DNA of 64,000 bases from assembly GCA_020152595.1 (NCBI GenBank), contig JAIGNY010000136.1:86536-150535 (forward strand). Direction: 5' to 3'. Of the stretch, positions 26,001-40,200 are shown one piece after another (position 1 is the first letter of the stretch; every line of letters begins with the position of its first letter). Source of the DNA: Chiridota heheva (Eukaryota; Echinodermata; Holothuroidea; Apodida; Chiridotidae). Position numbers and translations under genes: made by a program. The notes under the pieces were generated by a model. The model made no database searches. It worked only from the letters and a program-made list of their open reading frames with translations, and had not been told where the DNA came from.

Positions 26001-29000
26001 ACTGACATTCTACAGGGGTATATCCCTCAGTCCATACCGTGATACACTGACATTCTACAGGGGTATATCCCTCAGTCCATACCGTGATACACTGACATTC
26101 TACAGGGGTATATCCCTCAGTCCATACCGTGATATACTGACATTCTACAGGGGTATATCTCTCGGTCCATACCGTGATATACTGACATTCTACAGGGGTA
26201 TATCGCTCAGTCCATACCGTGATATACTGACATTCTACAGGGGTATATCCCTCAGTCCATACCGTGATACACTGACATTCTACAGGGGTATATCCCTCAG
26301 TCCATACCGTGATATACTGACATTCGACAGGGGTATATCGCTCAGTCCATACCGTGATATACTGACAACCTACAGGGGTATATCGCTCAGTCCATACCGT
26401 GATACACTGACATTCTACAGGGGTATATCCCTCAGTCCATACCGTGATATACTGACATTCTACAGGGGTATATCGCTCGGTCCATACCGTGATATACTGA
26501 CAACCTACAGGGGTATATCGCTCAGTCCATACCGTGATACACTGACATTCTACAGGGGTATATCCCTCAGTCCATACCGTGATATACTGACAACCTACAG
26601 GGGTATATCGCTCAGTCCATACCGTGAAATACTGACATTCTACAGGGGTATATCGCTTAGTCCATACCGTGATATACTGACATTCTACAGGGGTATATCG
26701 CTCAGTCCATACCGTGATATACTGACATTCACAGGGTATATCGCTCAGTCCATACCGTGATATACTGACATTCTACAGGGGTAATCGCTCAGTCCATACC
26801 GTGATATACTGACATTCTACATGGGTATATCCCTCAGTCCATACCGTGATACACTGACATTCTAAAATCGCTCAGTCCATACCGTAATCACTGACATTTA
26901 CAGGGGTATATCGCTCAGTCCATACCGTGATACACTGACATTCTACAGGGGTATATCGCTCAGTCCATACCGTGATATACTGACATTCTACAGGGGTATA
27001 TCCCTCAGTCCATACCGTGATACACTGACATTCTACAGGTGTATATCGCTCGGTCCATACCGTGATATACTGACATTCTACAGGGGTATATCCCTCAGTC
27101 CATACCGTGATACACTGACATTCTACAGGGGTATATCGCTCAGACCTCAAGTTGATTTGTCGGGACCTGAAGGAAAGTAGAACTGGCAGCTCTTACATCT
27201 AGTAAGTACTCTAGTTACAACTTGTCTTCAATAACAATGGCATGGAAATACACACTTGTAAACAGTCCCCCTACCATAACTTATGAATTAGTTCCACGAA
27301 ATATTCTTTGTTGTGTATTCATTTTTTGGAGGAAAAGATTCCCTCCCCCCTTCCCCCATCAATATTATTTCCAGATTTTATATTTTTTTTTTTGTGGAGT
27401 CTTGCAACCCTGCATCTTAATGTGAACACTGTTTGAAATAAACTATTTGAACAGAATGACAGGCATATTTTTCTCCATATCAGTAGCAATCAAAATGTAT
27501 TTTTTTTGTGAAAACAACATGACTTGCAATAATAATTGTTGGCAATCAAATCATGTTCATTTTTTCTTTTTTGGTCAAAACGACATGGATATCTCATAAG
27601 AAGAGATACAGCACTACTACAGCTAAATGAAAACAAGCTAAATCCATCCGAGCCATTAGGCTCATACAGCCGGTGCTTATCCCAGGTTTCCATGGTGCAA
27701 GCGGATGAGAGCACATGACTCCCCCTAGACGCGATGCCAGTCCATCACAGATTAACTCCCCAGCAGTGCTGGTACTCATTTCACAGCTGAGTGGACTGAT
27801 GCAAGTAGAGTGTAGTGCCTTGCTCATGGACACAATAGTGTTCACGTGGCGGGATTCGAACCCGATACCTTTCGCATATGCGCAGGACTCCTTAACCACT
27901 GAGCCACTGCACTACAGCTAACAATGCTAAAATACCTTAGAATGTTAAAATGATACAAACCATTTAAATTAAAAACATTGCCATCTAGCAGCAAACTATT
28001 CTTTCATAATTATCTCTTTGATAAAAAATACCCAAGTACCACCTTAAAATGTATTAAGCGTATCTAACAATATAGATTAGATTTACTTGTTGAACACGTT
28101 CAAATTGAATCCTTTTTAATTTTAAAGGCAAAACTAATGCACTCTGCGATCTATACGTAACTTTTAACGAGTTCACTTAGTACTGAATTATCAAAGCTTA
28201 ATGTACCCTCACATTCGAGTTGTTCTTGTTTATACATCTCATAATAAATTCAATACAAACTAGAATGGTAAATACCATCATGGTTCGCATGCCCATGCAA
28301 ATTGACACCCATATAATATGACCCTGCCAATTATAAAAATGTTACCTCACACTAAGTCCCACATGGCATCCCAGGAACCACATGGCATCCCAGGAACCAC
28401 ATGGCATCCCCCTCCATGTCCCACATGGCATCCCACTCCATGTCCCACATGGCATCCCACCCCATGTCCCACATGGCATCCCACCCCATGTCCCACATGA
28501 CATCCCATCCCATGTCCCACATGGCATTCCACCATATCTCCCACATGGCATCCCACCCCATGTCCCACATGACATCCCATGTCCCATGTGGCATTCCATT
28601 ATATGTCCCACAGGGCATCCCATCCAATGACTCACATGGCATTCCACCCTATGTCCCACATGGATCACATCCCATGTCCCAAATGACATCCAACCTCATG
28701 TCCCATATGACATCCCATGCCTTGTCGCACATGGCATTCCACCATATCTCCCACATGGCATTCCACCATACAGTGTCTCACATGGCATTCCACCATATGT
28801 CCCACATGGCATTCCACCATGTCCCACATGGCATCCCATGCTATAAGCCAACATGGATCCGATCCTACATGTATGTCCCACATTAATCCAACTATATATA
28901 CCACATATGACATCCCTCCCTATGTCCCACATGACATCCCTCCCTGTGTCCCTCATGGCATCCCTCCCTGTATCCCGCATCACATCCCATGTCCCCATGG

Positions 29001-32000
29001 CCTCCTACTCTATGTCCCACATAGCCTCCTACCCCATGTCCCACATGACATCCCATCCCATGTCCCACATGGCATTCCACCATATCTCCCACATGGCATT
29101 TCACCATATCTCCCACATGGCATCCCACCCCATGTCCCACATGACATCCCATGTCCCATGTGGCATTCCATTATATGTCCCACAGGGCATCCCATCCAAT
29201 GACTCACATGGCATTCCACCCTATGTCCCACATGGATCACATCCCATGTCCCAAATGACATCCAACCTCATGTCCCATATGACATCCCATGCCTTGTCGC
29301 ACATGGCATTCCACCATATCTCCCACATGGCATTCCACCATACAGTGTCTCACATGGCATTCCACCATATGTCCCACATGGCATTCCACCATATGTCCCA
29401 CATGGCATCCCATGCTATAAGCCAACATGGATCCCATCCTACATGTATGTCCACATTAATCCAACTATATATACCACATATGACATCCCTCCCTATGTCC
29501 CACATGACATCCCTCCCTGTGTCCCTCATGGCATCCCTCCCTGTATCCCGCATCACATCCCATGTCCCCATGGCCTGCTACTCTATGTCCCACATAGCCT
29601 CCTACACTATGTCACACATGGCATCCCAACCTATGTCACACTCTTGTGTTACTCTTGGCATCCCACCATGTCCCACAGGGCATTATACCCTGTTCCACAT
29701 GGCATCCCACCCGAAGTCCCACATGGAATCCCACCCCATGTCCCACGTGACATCTCATAGGCTCCATAAAAAGTGTCATCCTAGCTATCACAGTCACTGA
29801 TTGAGCATACCATGTATGAAAGTGTCAATTCATATAATAACTTATATGCAAATGACTTGTTGAAATGGGGTGGGATGCCATGTCCCACATGACATCCAAT
29901 ATATCCCATGTCCCACATGACATTCAAACCCATGGCATTCCATCCTATGTCCTGCATGGCATTCCACCACATATTCTACATGGCAATCCGCGCTGTTCCA
30001 CATGGCATCCCACCCCATGTCCCACATGGCATCCCACATGGCATCCCACCCTACAGTATGTCTCACATGACATCCCATTGGCTTCATAGGAAGTCTCATC
30101 CTAGCTATCACAGTCCCTGATTGAGCATATACACTATGTATGAAAGCGTCAGTTCATATAATAAGTTATATGCAAATGACTTGTTCAATAAGAAAAAAAG
30201 GTGGGGTCAAATAATTATGCCTGATATAGCACTTGGTGTATACAACATGGTAAATATTATATCATATGTCCCTCATGGCCCCCATCCATGTCCCACATGG
30301 CATCCCTCCCTATGTTCATATGAAATCACATCCTGTCACACTCCCTGACTAAGCATTCTAAATGAAAAAGTCTGGTCAGGTCATATACTGTAGCAACTTT
30401 ATGCAAATGACCACAATATTGAAGGTGGAGTTTAATAATCATGCCTGATACAACTGTTGGTGCCCAAATATTTTGAAGAATTTTAAGGATTTTAAATCTC
30501 AAGTGCTACAAGAGAGACTTGAGGATTTCTGAAGAATATTGGAAAATTATATCATTTTACAGTTATCTTCTAAGAAAATATCAACTGTTTTGTAAACTTT
30601 TTAAGGAAACTAGTCATCAATCCTGTCTTAAGTATCTCTGAAAAACTTTAACATTTTATAAGGAAATTCTAACCTTCCATAAGGTTATCTGAAAAAAACT
30701 AACTTTTTCTGAGGAACTCTGAAGAAACTTTAACATTTTGTGGGAAATTCTCAAAAAACTTTAACATTTCTGAGAAAATCTCAGGACAAATCTGTGGAAG
30801 GCTGGACGGCCGGACAGACGGACGGACATAATCGCCATTACATAGGTTCGCATAATGCTTCGCATGCGAACCAAAAAGACATCTGTTACACATAACCATA
30901 CATGTCAGAAACCTCACATGTAAACAAGACTGACCTTTGCCCTCTTTGACCATGGTCCTTGTATACTTCCCACTATTCAGGTCCTTCAAAACCACCATCA
31001 ATTCATTTACTCTCTCTGTGAATCTGGTGGCGAGAACAAAATTGATTCAATCAACATAGGAAATATACAAAATGATGCTTTTTCAATGCAACATTTGATC
31101 TTTCTCTTTCAATTACTAACCCAGAGGAATAAGAAGATTTTCCAATGAGAAGGAAAATGTTGGAATTTTTCTTTTTGGAAAAATGAATAATCATAACATA
31201 GATATAGCAATATTTTTGTCCATGATAATCGATATCTGATTCACTCATATTGTGACACCCATAGTCACACACATCTTCCAGGTTTTGTGATTCAGAGATA
31301 GTCACAACTGCACTAGAATTCTTGCACTCTGTAGAGCACATATCTCTGCTCGCTTGATAATTCCAACATGCCTAAAATTCTGTAATAAAAGTTAACCCCC
31401 ATCCCCAATACAATCTGTCTCAGTAAACCTAGACTCATTAAGTTTTATTCCCAAATACTCTCTTCCTCACTTTATATCAGTAGTTTACATTTGCATTTTA
31501 GACACTTCAGGGCTATCTACCTTCATTGTTTTCAGTTTTATTCAGACTAATCATTCATTGTTTGAGTTCTTTTCAGGCAAGATTCACTTTCCACAATTTT
31601 CTATTCATACCAAAAGCTGTTGTTTGATTTTCTTTGATACCCAACCACTAGATTTTCTTTTTTTTAAAGTTCAGAAAATGGATTGTTTGAAAATCCTTTC
31701 AGGGCATTACTTCATTGTTCAGCACATTACATTGGGAAGTTTGAACTATAAGTCTTGACAGATCTCACCCAAAAACATCCCCACCCCTCAAATTGGGCCT
31801 TATCCCTTTTCCAATATGTCTCAAATTTTAATCACCCTTCCTTAACCCTTACTCTACCAGGGCTTTGAAAAAAGCAACCCCAATTTTCGTAAGTTTTTTT
31901 TCATTCGCATTTTTGACAACTTTCCTTTCATTTTCTTTCGTTACAAGTTTGGTTGGAATAGATGCTAAGATATTTATCTTTTGAGTAATTAAAACCACTT

Positions 32001-35000
32001 TAGGATATATTGGACAAAATTATGCAAATGAAGCAATTTTTGGCTAACTTTGGTCAACAAATGGTCAATCTTTGCAGAAGTATAACTTCTTGTCAGTATT
32101 GAAAACAGAGATTTGTGTTACATATTTAGATTCTTTTAAAAATTTCCTTTCCAATGATACTAATCTATAATTTTTAGAAAGAAAGGAAAGATGAAAACAC
32201 TTCAAAAATGATAAAAGTCAAACAACCCTTGAAAGCTGCAGCAGAAAATAATTACGCAGTAGTCACGGTGAGACTTGAACCCAGAGCGCTCGCATGCTAA
32301 TCACGTACATTTCCTATGCACCATGTAGTCGATCAAATTGAAGAGGTGTAATTTATTTCTTATAGGATAGGTTCTAAATAGAGGGGGGTATGCCTTTATT
32401 TATATATCAAATGAAAGGAAATTTCAAGCCCTTTCGAATGGTGGTTCAACAAAGCATGTGTGATGTACAGGTTAGGTTACACAATTTTTGAAGAAAAAAA
32501 CGGGTCAAAAATGGCAGAAATTCATAAAATTTTGAAGAAATTTTTCCAGAACAAAAGATTGCACGTAGGGATTATAAAAATTATACCAGAAATTAATACT
32601 ATCATGTCTTAGAACTTGCGTGTTTGATTTTGAAGCAAAAATGTGATCTTGAAGTTATCATAAGATTTAAAAGAGAAAACAAATTAAATTGTAAATTTTT
32701 TAGCAATTTTTAAGTTTTACTGTTTTTCGCTGTACTTTTTCTAAAAATTATGTAATATGACCCCTATGAAAAAGTTTCATTTTGTGAAAGAAATATCTGA
32801 GTACTTTAAAATGATACCAAGATTACTCCTATAAGACTGTGGTAGTCCTGATTTTATTTTTTGAAAAAGGTGGTTTAAAAACGGTAGAGTAAGGGTTAAG
32901 CAGCAATCACAACACAAACAAAATTTAATATAGCTCCAATCATCAGTTCTTGAGATATCTTGATGGTAAACAAACAGACAAATGCAGGCGAAAACATAAC
33001 CTCTGTCCAACTTTGTTGGCAGAGGTAATAAATATTTGTCCAAAAATCCATTTAATAGCTTGCCTATCCAATACTGAATAGCATAATTTCATGAGATACA
33101 CATGATCAGCAGGCCATATACATGATCTGCAGGCCATACACAATTGCTAATTTGACCAGAAAGGATACAATTGAGACAATACCCGAAGACCACATTTTTA
33201 CAGTAAAATGTGCTTCAGTCCTTGAAACCAATGTTTACTTTGTACGTACCCAGCCAAACGAGCCATCTCTCGTCCTGAAAGAACAACCCGGCCAATAGCT
33301 TCAGCCAGACGAACCAGCATCCTGCCTGCTCTGTAATAATGCTGGGGGAAACAAATACATCAATTATAATGTTCTTTGCACTTATTTCATTTTGAAAGAA
33401 CTATGAACTGATTTTGAAATCAGGTAATACACAAGACCAGGCAACGCACAAAACCAGGTAACTCACAAAAGCAGGCAACGCGCAAAACCAGGTAACGCAC
33501 AAAACCAGCTTACGTACAAAACCAGGTAATACACAAAACCAGGTAATACACAAAACCAGGTAATACACAAAACCAGGTAATACACAAAACCAGGTAATGC
33601 ACAAAACACAAAACCAGGTCAAAACCAGCTTACGTACAAAACCAGGTAATACACAAAACCAGGTAATATACAAAACCAGGTAATACACAAAACCAGGTAA
33701 TACACAAAACCAGGTAGTACACAAAACCAGGTAATACTCAAAACCAGGTAATACACAAAACCAGGTATATACAAAACCACAAAACCAGGTACACAAACCA
33801 CAAAACCAGGTAATACACAAAACCAGGTAATACACAAAACCAGGTAATACACAAAACCAGGTAAAACCAGGTAATATACAAACAAACCAGGTAATATACA
33901 AACCAGGTACACAAAACCAGGTAATACAAACCAGGTAATACAAAACCAGGTAGTATACAAAACCAGGTAATGCACAAAACCAGGTAATCAAACCAGGTAA
34001 TGCACAAACCAGGTAATACACAAAACAAAACCAGGTAATACTCAAAACCAGGTAATAAAACCAGGTAATATACAAAACCAGGTAATGCACACAAACCAGG
34101 TAATACACAAAACCAGGTAATACACAAAACCAGGTAATACTCAAAACCAGGTAATACTCAAAACCAGGTAATATACAAAACCAGGTAATGCACAAAACCA
34201 GGTAATACACAAAACCAGGTAATACACAAAACCAGGTAATGCACAAAACCAGGTAATACTCAAAACCAGGTAATACACAAAACCAGGTAATACACAAAAC
34301 CAGGTAGTACACAAAACCAGGTAATACACAAAACCAGGTAATACACAAAACCAGGTAGTACACAAAACCAGGTAATACTCAAAACCAGGTAATACACAAA
34401 ACCAGGTAATACACAAAACCAGGTCAAAACCAGGTATACAAAACCAGGTGTGCTCAAAACCAGGTAATATACAAAACCAGGTAATTCATAAACCAGGTAA
34501 TACTCAAAACCAGGTAATACACAAAACCAGGTAACGACAAAACCAGGTAATACTCAAAACCAGGTAATACACAAAACCAGGTAATACTCAAAACCAGGTA
34601 ATATACAAAACCAGGTAATATACAAAACCAGGTAATTCATAAAACCAGGTAATACACAAAACCAGGTAATACACAAAACCAGGTAATACACAAAACCAGG
34701 TAATACACAAAACCAGGTAATATACAAAACCAGGTAATTCATAAAACCAGGTAATACTCAAAACCAGGTAATACACAAAACCAGGTAACGCACAAAACCA
34801 GGTAATACACAAAACCAGGTAATACTCAAAACCAGGTAATATACAAAACCAGGTAATATACAAAACCAGGTAATTCATAAAACCAGGTAATACACAAAAC
34901 CAGGTAATACACAAAACCAGGTAATACACAAAACCAGGTAATACACAAAACCAGGTAATACACAAAACCAGGTAATACACAAAACTAGGTAATATACAAA

Positions 35001-37211
35001 ACCAGGTAATACACAAAACCAGGTAATACACAAAACCAGGTAATACACAAAACCAGGTAGTACACAAAACCAGGTAATACACAAAACCAGGTAATATACA
35101 AAACCAGGTAATTCATAAAACCAGGTAATACTCAAAACCAGGTAATACACAAAACCAGGTAATACACAAAACCAGGTAGTACACAAAACCAGGTAATACA
35201 CAAAACCAGGTAGTACACAAAACCAGGTAATACACAAAACCAGGTAATACACAAATTGAAAACATTTTAACATTCCGTATTAAGTGTCCCTGCTCTAATA
35301 AGCGCTCACCCAGCATTTTTTGACTGATAACATAATTCATTTTATTAATTTGAAGACTAAATTACTCAAGTTTTGTTACATTTTTTGCTTATTTTGCATC
35401 TGATGTTCACAATGTTTTGTGGTGGTTATTATATAGGGCTAGTATGCAGTTCACATGTACACTGCAGTTGGAATAGCACACTGTACGCAGCCCTCAAGCA
35501 TGGGCATTTATAAGAAAGAATCTTAGGGCCTAAAAAGGGGTATTCTCTTAAGCGCCCCGGGTGCTTACTACATCAAATATGGTATCTGTATATCTAGGTA
35601 TCTTATTGGTCCATATAATTTGATGTACTTTGCCTATCATCTACTGTACAAACAGATTGCTTTACACTAACATGACAAAGTTGTGCCAATTTCAACCTTT
35701 TAAATAACAAATTATTTTGCTTACAAGAATAAAGCTTAAATTAGGCATTATAACTTACCTCTAAAATTTGGGAGTGAGTCTTTCCTACAAAGATTGGATG
35801 ATTTGGTATAAGGAATGGATGGCTAACAACCATATAGCCAACAACTGTGGCAAAATCTAAACGGCAATACAAAATGAAATATGCATTAAATGTGTATCAC
35901 AGCTTATAACAATTTAAAACAACTTTGTGTTTAAAAATTTAGAAGATTACATCTCTCACTGAGCAATGTATATATATAACCAAGTTCTAAGAATTGTAAG
36001 ATGTCACCTGTAGTTTCTTTTAAACCTTTGGTTCAGTGGTGGAAAATACATTTTAGTTTCTGCGACCATAAAAAGCTAGTTCTTTTTTTTGCGAGTATAC
36101 CATAACAACAATAACAAACCTGAATGATTTGTTAGGAAGAACATGATATTTCTGTCTTTTCTCGTTCTTTTACACCTTTCTCCAGTTTCCTTTCCAATTT
36201 TTCATTTCCTCTTTTCCTTTTCTTTTTTGTTTCTGGAGACGTAAAAAACATTTTGGGACCATTGGTGTTGTGGTCTGCTACCTTTTCCACTACTATTTTT
36301 GTTATGTGACTCTCCAGGGAGGTATTCAAGCAGAGGTTGAGTGAGTAGTATGCTTCTACACAAGTTAAGTGTGACACTACTAATAAGGATGTTATAACTG
36401 CCATATCAGATACACCACTGCTCCTCTTTAAACAATCAAAGAGAGTGACTCAAGAAACGATTTGAATGTTGGGGTTAATCATAAATCTTGTTATTTGAAA
36501 CTACCACAAAAGTTGGTAGAAATCTGTAGTTTTACTCCCATCTATGTCAACCCCACAGCAAAGTAAGTTGCAAGCAGAACAAGCCAAGTTGTGTTTGTTT
36601 TATATTTAGCATACCCAACAAACAACTGCTCTTTCTTTGTACTAGTTGAGAATGAAGAGCACATGTTGCAACAAGAAACATAAAGACTTACACTTGGCAA
36701 TGATGTTATCAATGAATCCCATCTGAAACCTGAATACAATGAAGCTATTCAAATGATCCACCTGCAGAAAAACAAAATATCATTTTTTACCTTCATCTCA
36801 AGTCCATTTTATTTCAGCCACAAACATAAACATAATAAACATAATATACATAATAAACATAATAATAAACATAATAATAAACATAATAATAAACATAATA
36901 ATAAACATAATAATAAACATAATAATAAACATAATAATACATAATAATAAACATAATACTAAACATAATATTAAACATAATAATAAACATAATACTAAAC
37001 ATAATACTAAACATAATTAAACATAATACTAATCATAATACTAATAATAATACTAATAATAATACTATTAATAATACTACTACTACTAACTACTAATAGT
37101 ACTACTACTACTAATACTACTAATATTAATAATACTAATATTAATAATACTAATAATACTAATAATACTACTTATACTAATACTACTAATACTACTAATA
37201 ATAATAATAAC

Positions 37212-37250
<39 letters not shown>

Positions 37251-40200
37251 TAAAGCGCTGAACATGTTCATAAGAGTGAAAGAAAACAAAATAATTGACG
37301 AATAACTAGGTTTTAAGAGCACATTAAAAGAAATATAAGATGATGCGTTGCAAATTAAAGATGGTAAATCATTCCCAAGAAGGCGCAGCAGAGATGAAGG
37401 CGCTTCACCACAGAAGTTTGTATTGGATGATGACTGGAAGACATTTTGAAGTGGAGCAACGCTGTTATGAGGATGGTGAAGGTGAAATGAAGTGTTTAAT
37501 TATTGTATCCAGGAGCAAAAGAGTGTTGTAGGTCAAGAGGAGATCATCGCATCATCTCTGGATAAATAATAATAAGCCCCAAAATGTTTGTGATATTTCT
37601 TCAAATTTCAGGAACTTTCTTCAATTTTGGGAAAATTTCCATCAATTTTGTAAAATTTGCTTTTATCTTAGGAAATTTCCTTCATTTTCAGGAAATTTCC
37701 TTCATTTTTAAGAAATTTCCTTCATTTTGGTGAAATTTTCTGGAAATGTTGCCAAAGTTTACCAAAATTTCAAATAATTTTCTGATGATGACAAAGACTC
37801 ACTAATTTGTTGAAAGTGTTCTTGATTGTGCGTTCTTCTCTCTCGTTGCCCTGGTAAAAGGCAATCTCTTCACTGTTGGTGATGAGTCGCGAGTTAACAT
37901 ATCGGAATTCCCCCTCGTACCTCTGTTCCTTCACAGTCATATTACTGACAGGTCTTCGTAACCTACAAAAGTCAGAGAAGAATTTAAAGAGGGAATCTTG
38001 TCTCAGGATAATTGCGCATACATACTAGTAACATTATTTCCGCTGCGATAATCGATTGGCAATCAGAAATATCGGATTTTATCACCATAGGAGAGGACTG
38101 CTATGTTGTGATGGGACATTTTCAAGTCATCAATACTGTAGCTGGATTTAACAAATTACAATATGACCTTTGGGTGTCTTCCATTAATTATTTCAAAAAT
38201 TTGGCATACAACAAAATCTTGAAACTTTGTCCAGCTGCCAAGTTATGAACTAAATGTTATGGAATGTGGAAATTACAAAGAGTGTTGCACTTACTGTTAT
38301 TTTCCATTAGTTAACTACAGAAAAGAAAGCCTGGAAATAACTCAAATATAGCTTAATTATTACTTACGTCCATACACAACATCAACAATCAAAGACTGAA
38401 AACACGGCACTTGCTCATTCCTTATAAGCAACCAAATGTTCGAAAAAAACACAACAATGTAGAAATTAACCCTTGTAGGGCTAAAATTGAGTGAAATGCA
38501 GTTTATTTTTCAGGGCATGGTCCGACAAGGGTTAATCCTTCTCTGACTGAAATGAGTACTGTGCCGGTCTCCTTTTTAGATGTTGTCCAACAAGGGTTAC
38601 AATTAACCAACCCTTGTTTAACTTAAACTGAGTGATGCGCCGGTCCCCTTTTTAGATGTTGTCCAACCAACAACCCCTGTTTAACTTAAACTGAGTGATG
38701 CGCCGGTCCCCTTTTTAGATGTTGTCCGACAAGGGTTACAATTAGGCAACCCCTGTTTAACTTAAATTAAGTGATGCTCAGGTCCCCTTTTTAAATGTTG
38801 TCCGACAAGGGTTACAATTAGGCAACCCCTGTTTAACTTAAACTGAGTGATACGCAGGTCCCCTTTTTAGATGTTGTCCAACAAGGGTTACAATTAACCA
38901 ACCCTTGTTTAACTTAAATTGAGTGATGCGCAGGTTTCCTTTTTAGATGTTGTCCAACAAGGGTTACAATTAACCAACCCTTGTTTAACTTAAACTAAGT
39001 GTACGCAGGTCCCCTTTTTAAATTTGTCCGACAAGGGTTACAATTAACCAACCCTTGTTTAACTTAAACTGAGTGATGCGCAGGTCCCCTTTTTAGATGT
39101 TGTCCAACAAGGGTTACAATTAACCAACCCTTGTTTAACTTAAACTAAGTGTACGCAGGTCCCCTTTTTAAATGTTGTCTGACAAGGGTTACAATTAACC
39201 AACCTTTGTTTAACTTAAACTGAGTGATGCGCAGGTCCCCTTTTTAGGTGTTGTCCAGCAAGGGTTACAATTAACCAACCCTTGTTTAACTTAAAGTGAG
39301 TGATGTGCGGTCTCCTTTTTAGGTGTTGTCCGACAAGGGTTACAATTAACCAACCCTTGTTTATCTTAAACTGAGTGATGCGCCGGTCTCTGTTCAGGTG
39401 TTGTCCGACAAGGGTTACAATTAACCAACCCTTGATTAAGTTAAATTGAGTGATGCGCTGGTCTCCTTTTTAGGTGTTGTCTGACAAGGGTTACAATTAA
39501 CCAACCCTTGTTTAACTTAAACTGAGTGATGCTCAGGTTCCCTCTCCAAGCGTGGTTAGGAAAGGTTATTGTTGATCCTTGTCAGACTGAAATTGTGGAA
39601 AGCACAGCTCCCTAAGCTTTCCGGGTGTGGTTCAACAAGGGTTAGAAATAGATACAGAATCAGATCTTTCTTGCATACAAACCTTGTCAAGATAAGACCA
39701 GAAATAGCCAAATATACAAGCATTGTGATGGGTCCCTGGATACCAATGGCATTTGTCAGCTCACGAACATAGATCACTATATCCAGCACAGGCTAAAATT
39801 ACAAAGAAAAAAAACAGAAATACCCCAGATTTTATACCAAACAATTCCAATATAGATAAACACTTTATACATCTTATCCCATTATACAGATTTGTATACA
39901 CAAAACAAGTTTTTCATTCACGGTTTGCATTATCATATTGTACCCCATGATCAAAATTCATCAGAAATATAAGACTCCAAGGAAATGAAGTTCAATGTAG
40001 GTAGCATTATCAGACCAATGAAAGGAGCTGGCAGCCCAAAAGTCTCAACAATATTCTACCACACTTTTCATGCACCTGATGGTACTGAAAACTTTGATAC
40101 AAATGTTCAAATTAATCCGAAATTTGATTTATTATGAACACTTACGTAAGTTTGCAATGACACTAGTATCAAACATAGACCTAGTGTTATTTCAAAATTA

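Noticed and set aside
28342-29800. 315-codon frame of HMASHPMS-type repeats
   Set aside because: Translation of a 24-bp satellite in an intron; many overlapping frames on both strands.
32250-32345. Genuine tRNA gene
   Set aside because: A and B box-like stretches are present, but the stems do not pair convincingly and it lies inside a transposon; a SINE remnant is more likely.
33401-35340. Open frames up to 320 codons ([10 protein letters not shown]-type) over the 17-bp array
   Set aside because: Three units equal 51 bases, so one stop-free pattern runs through all frames. They are repeat artefacts in an ABCD3 intron.
36692-36722. Shorter ABCD3 exon 5 beginning at ATGGGATTC
   Set aside because: It has a TTTCAG before it, but only the 70-bp version keeps frame with exon 4 and restores the conserved VDHL..FRF residues.
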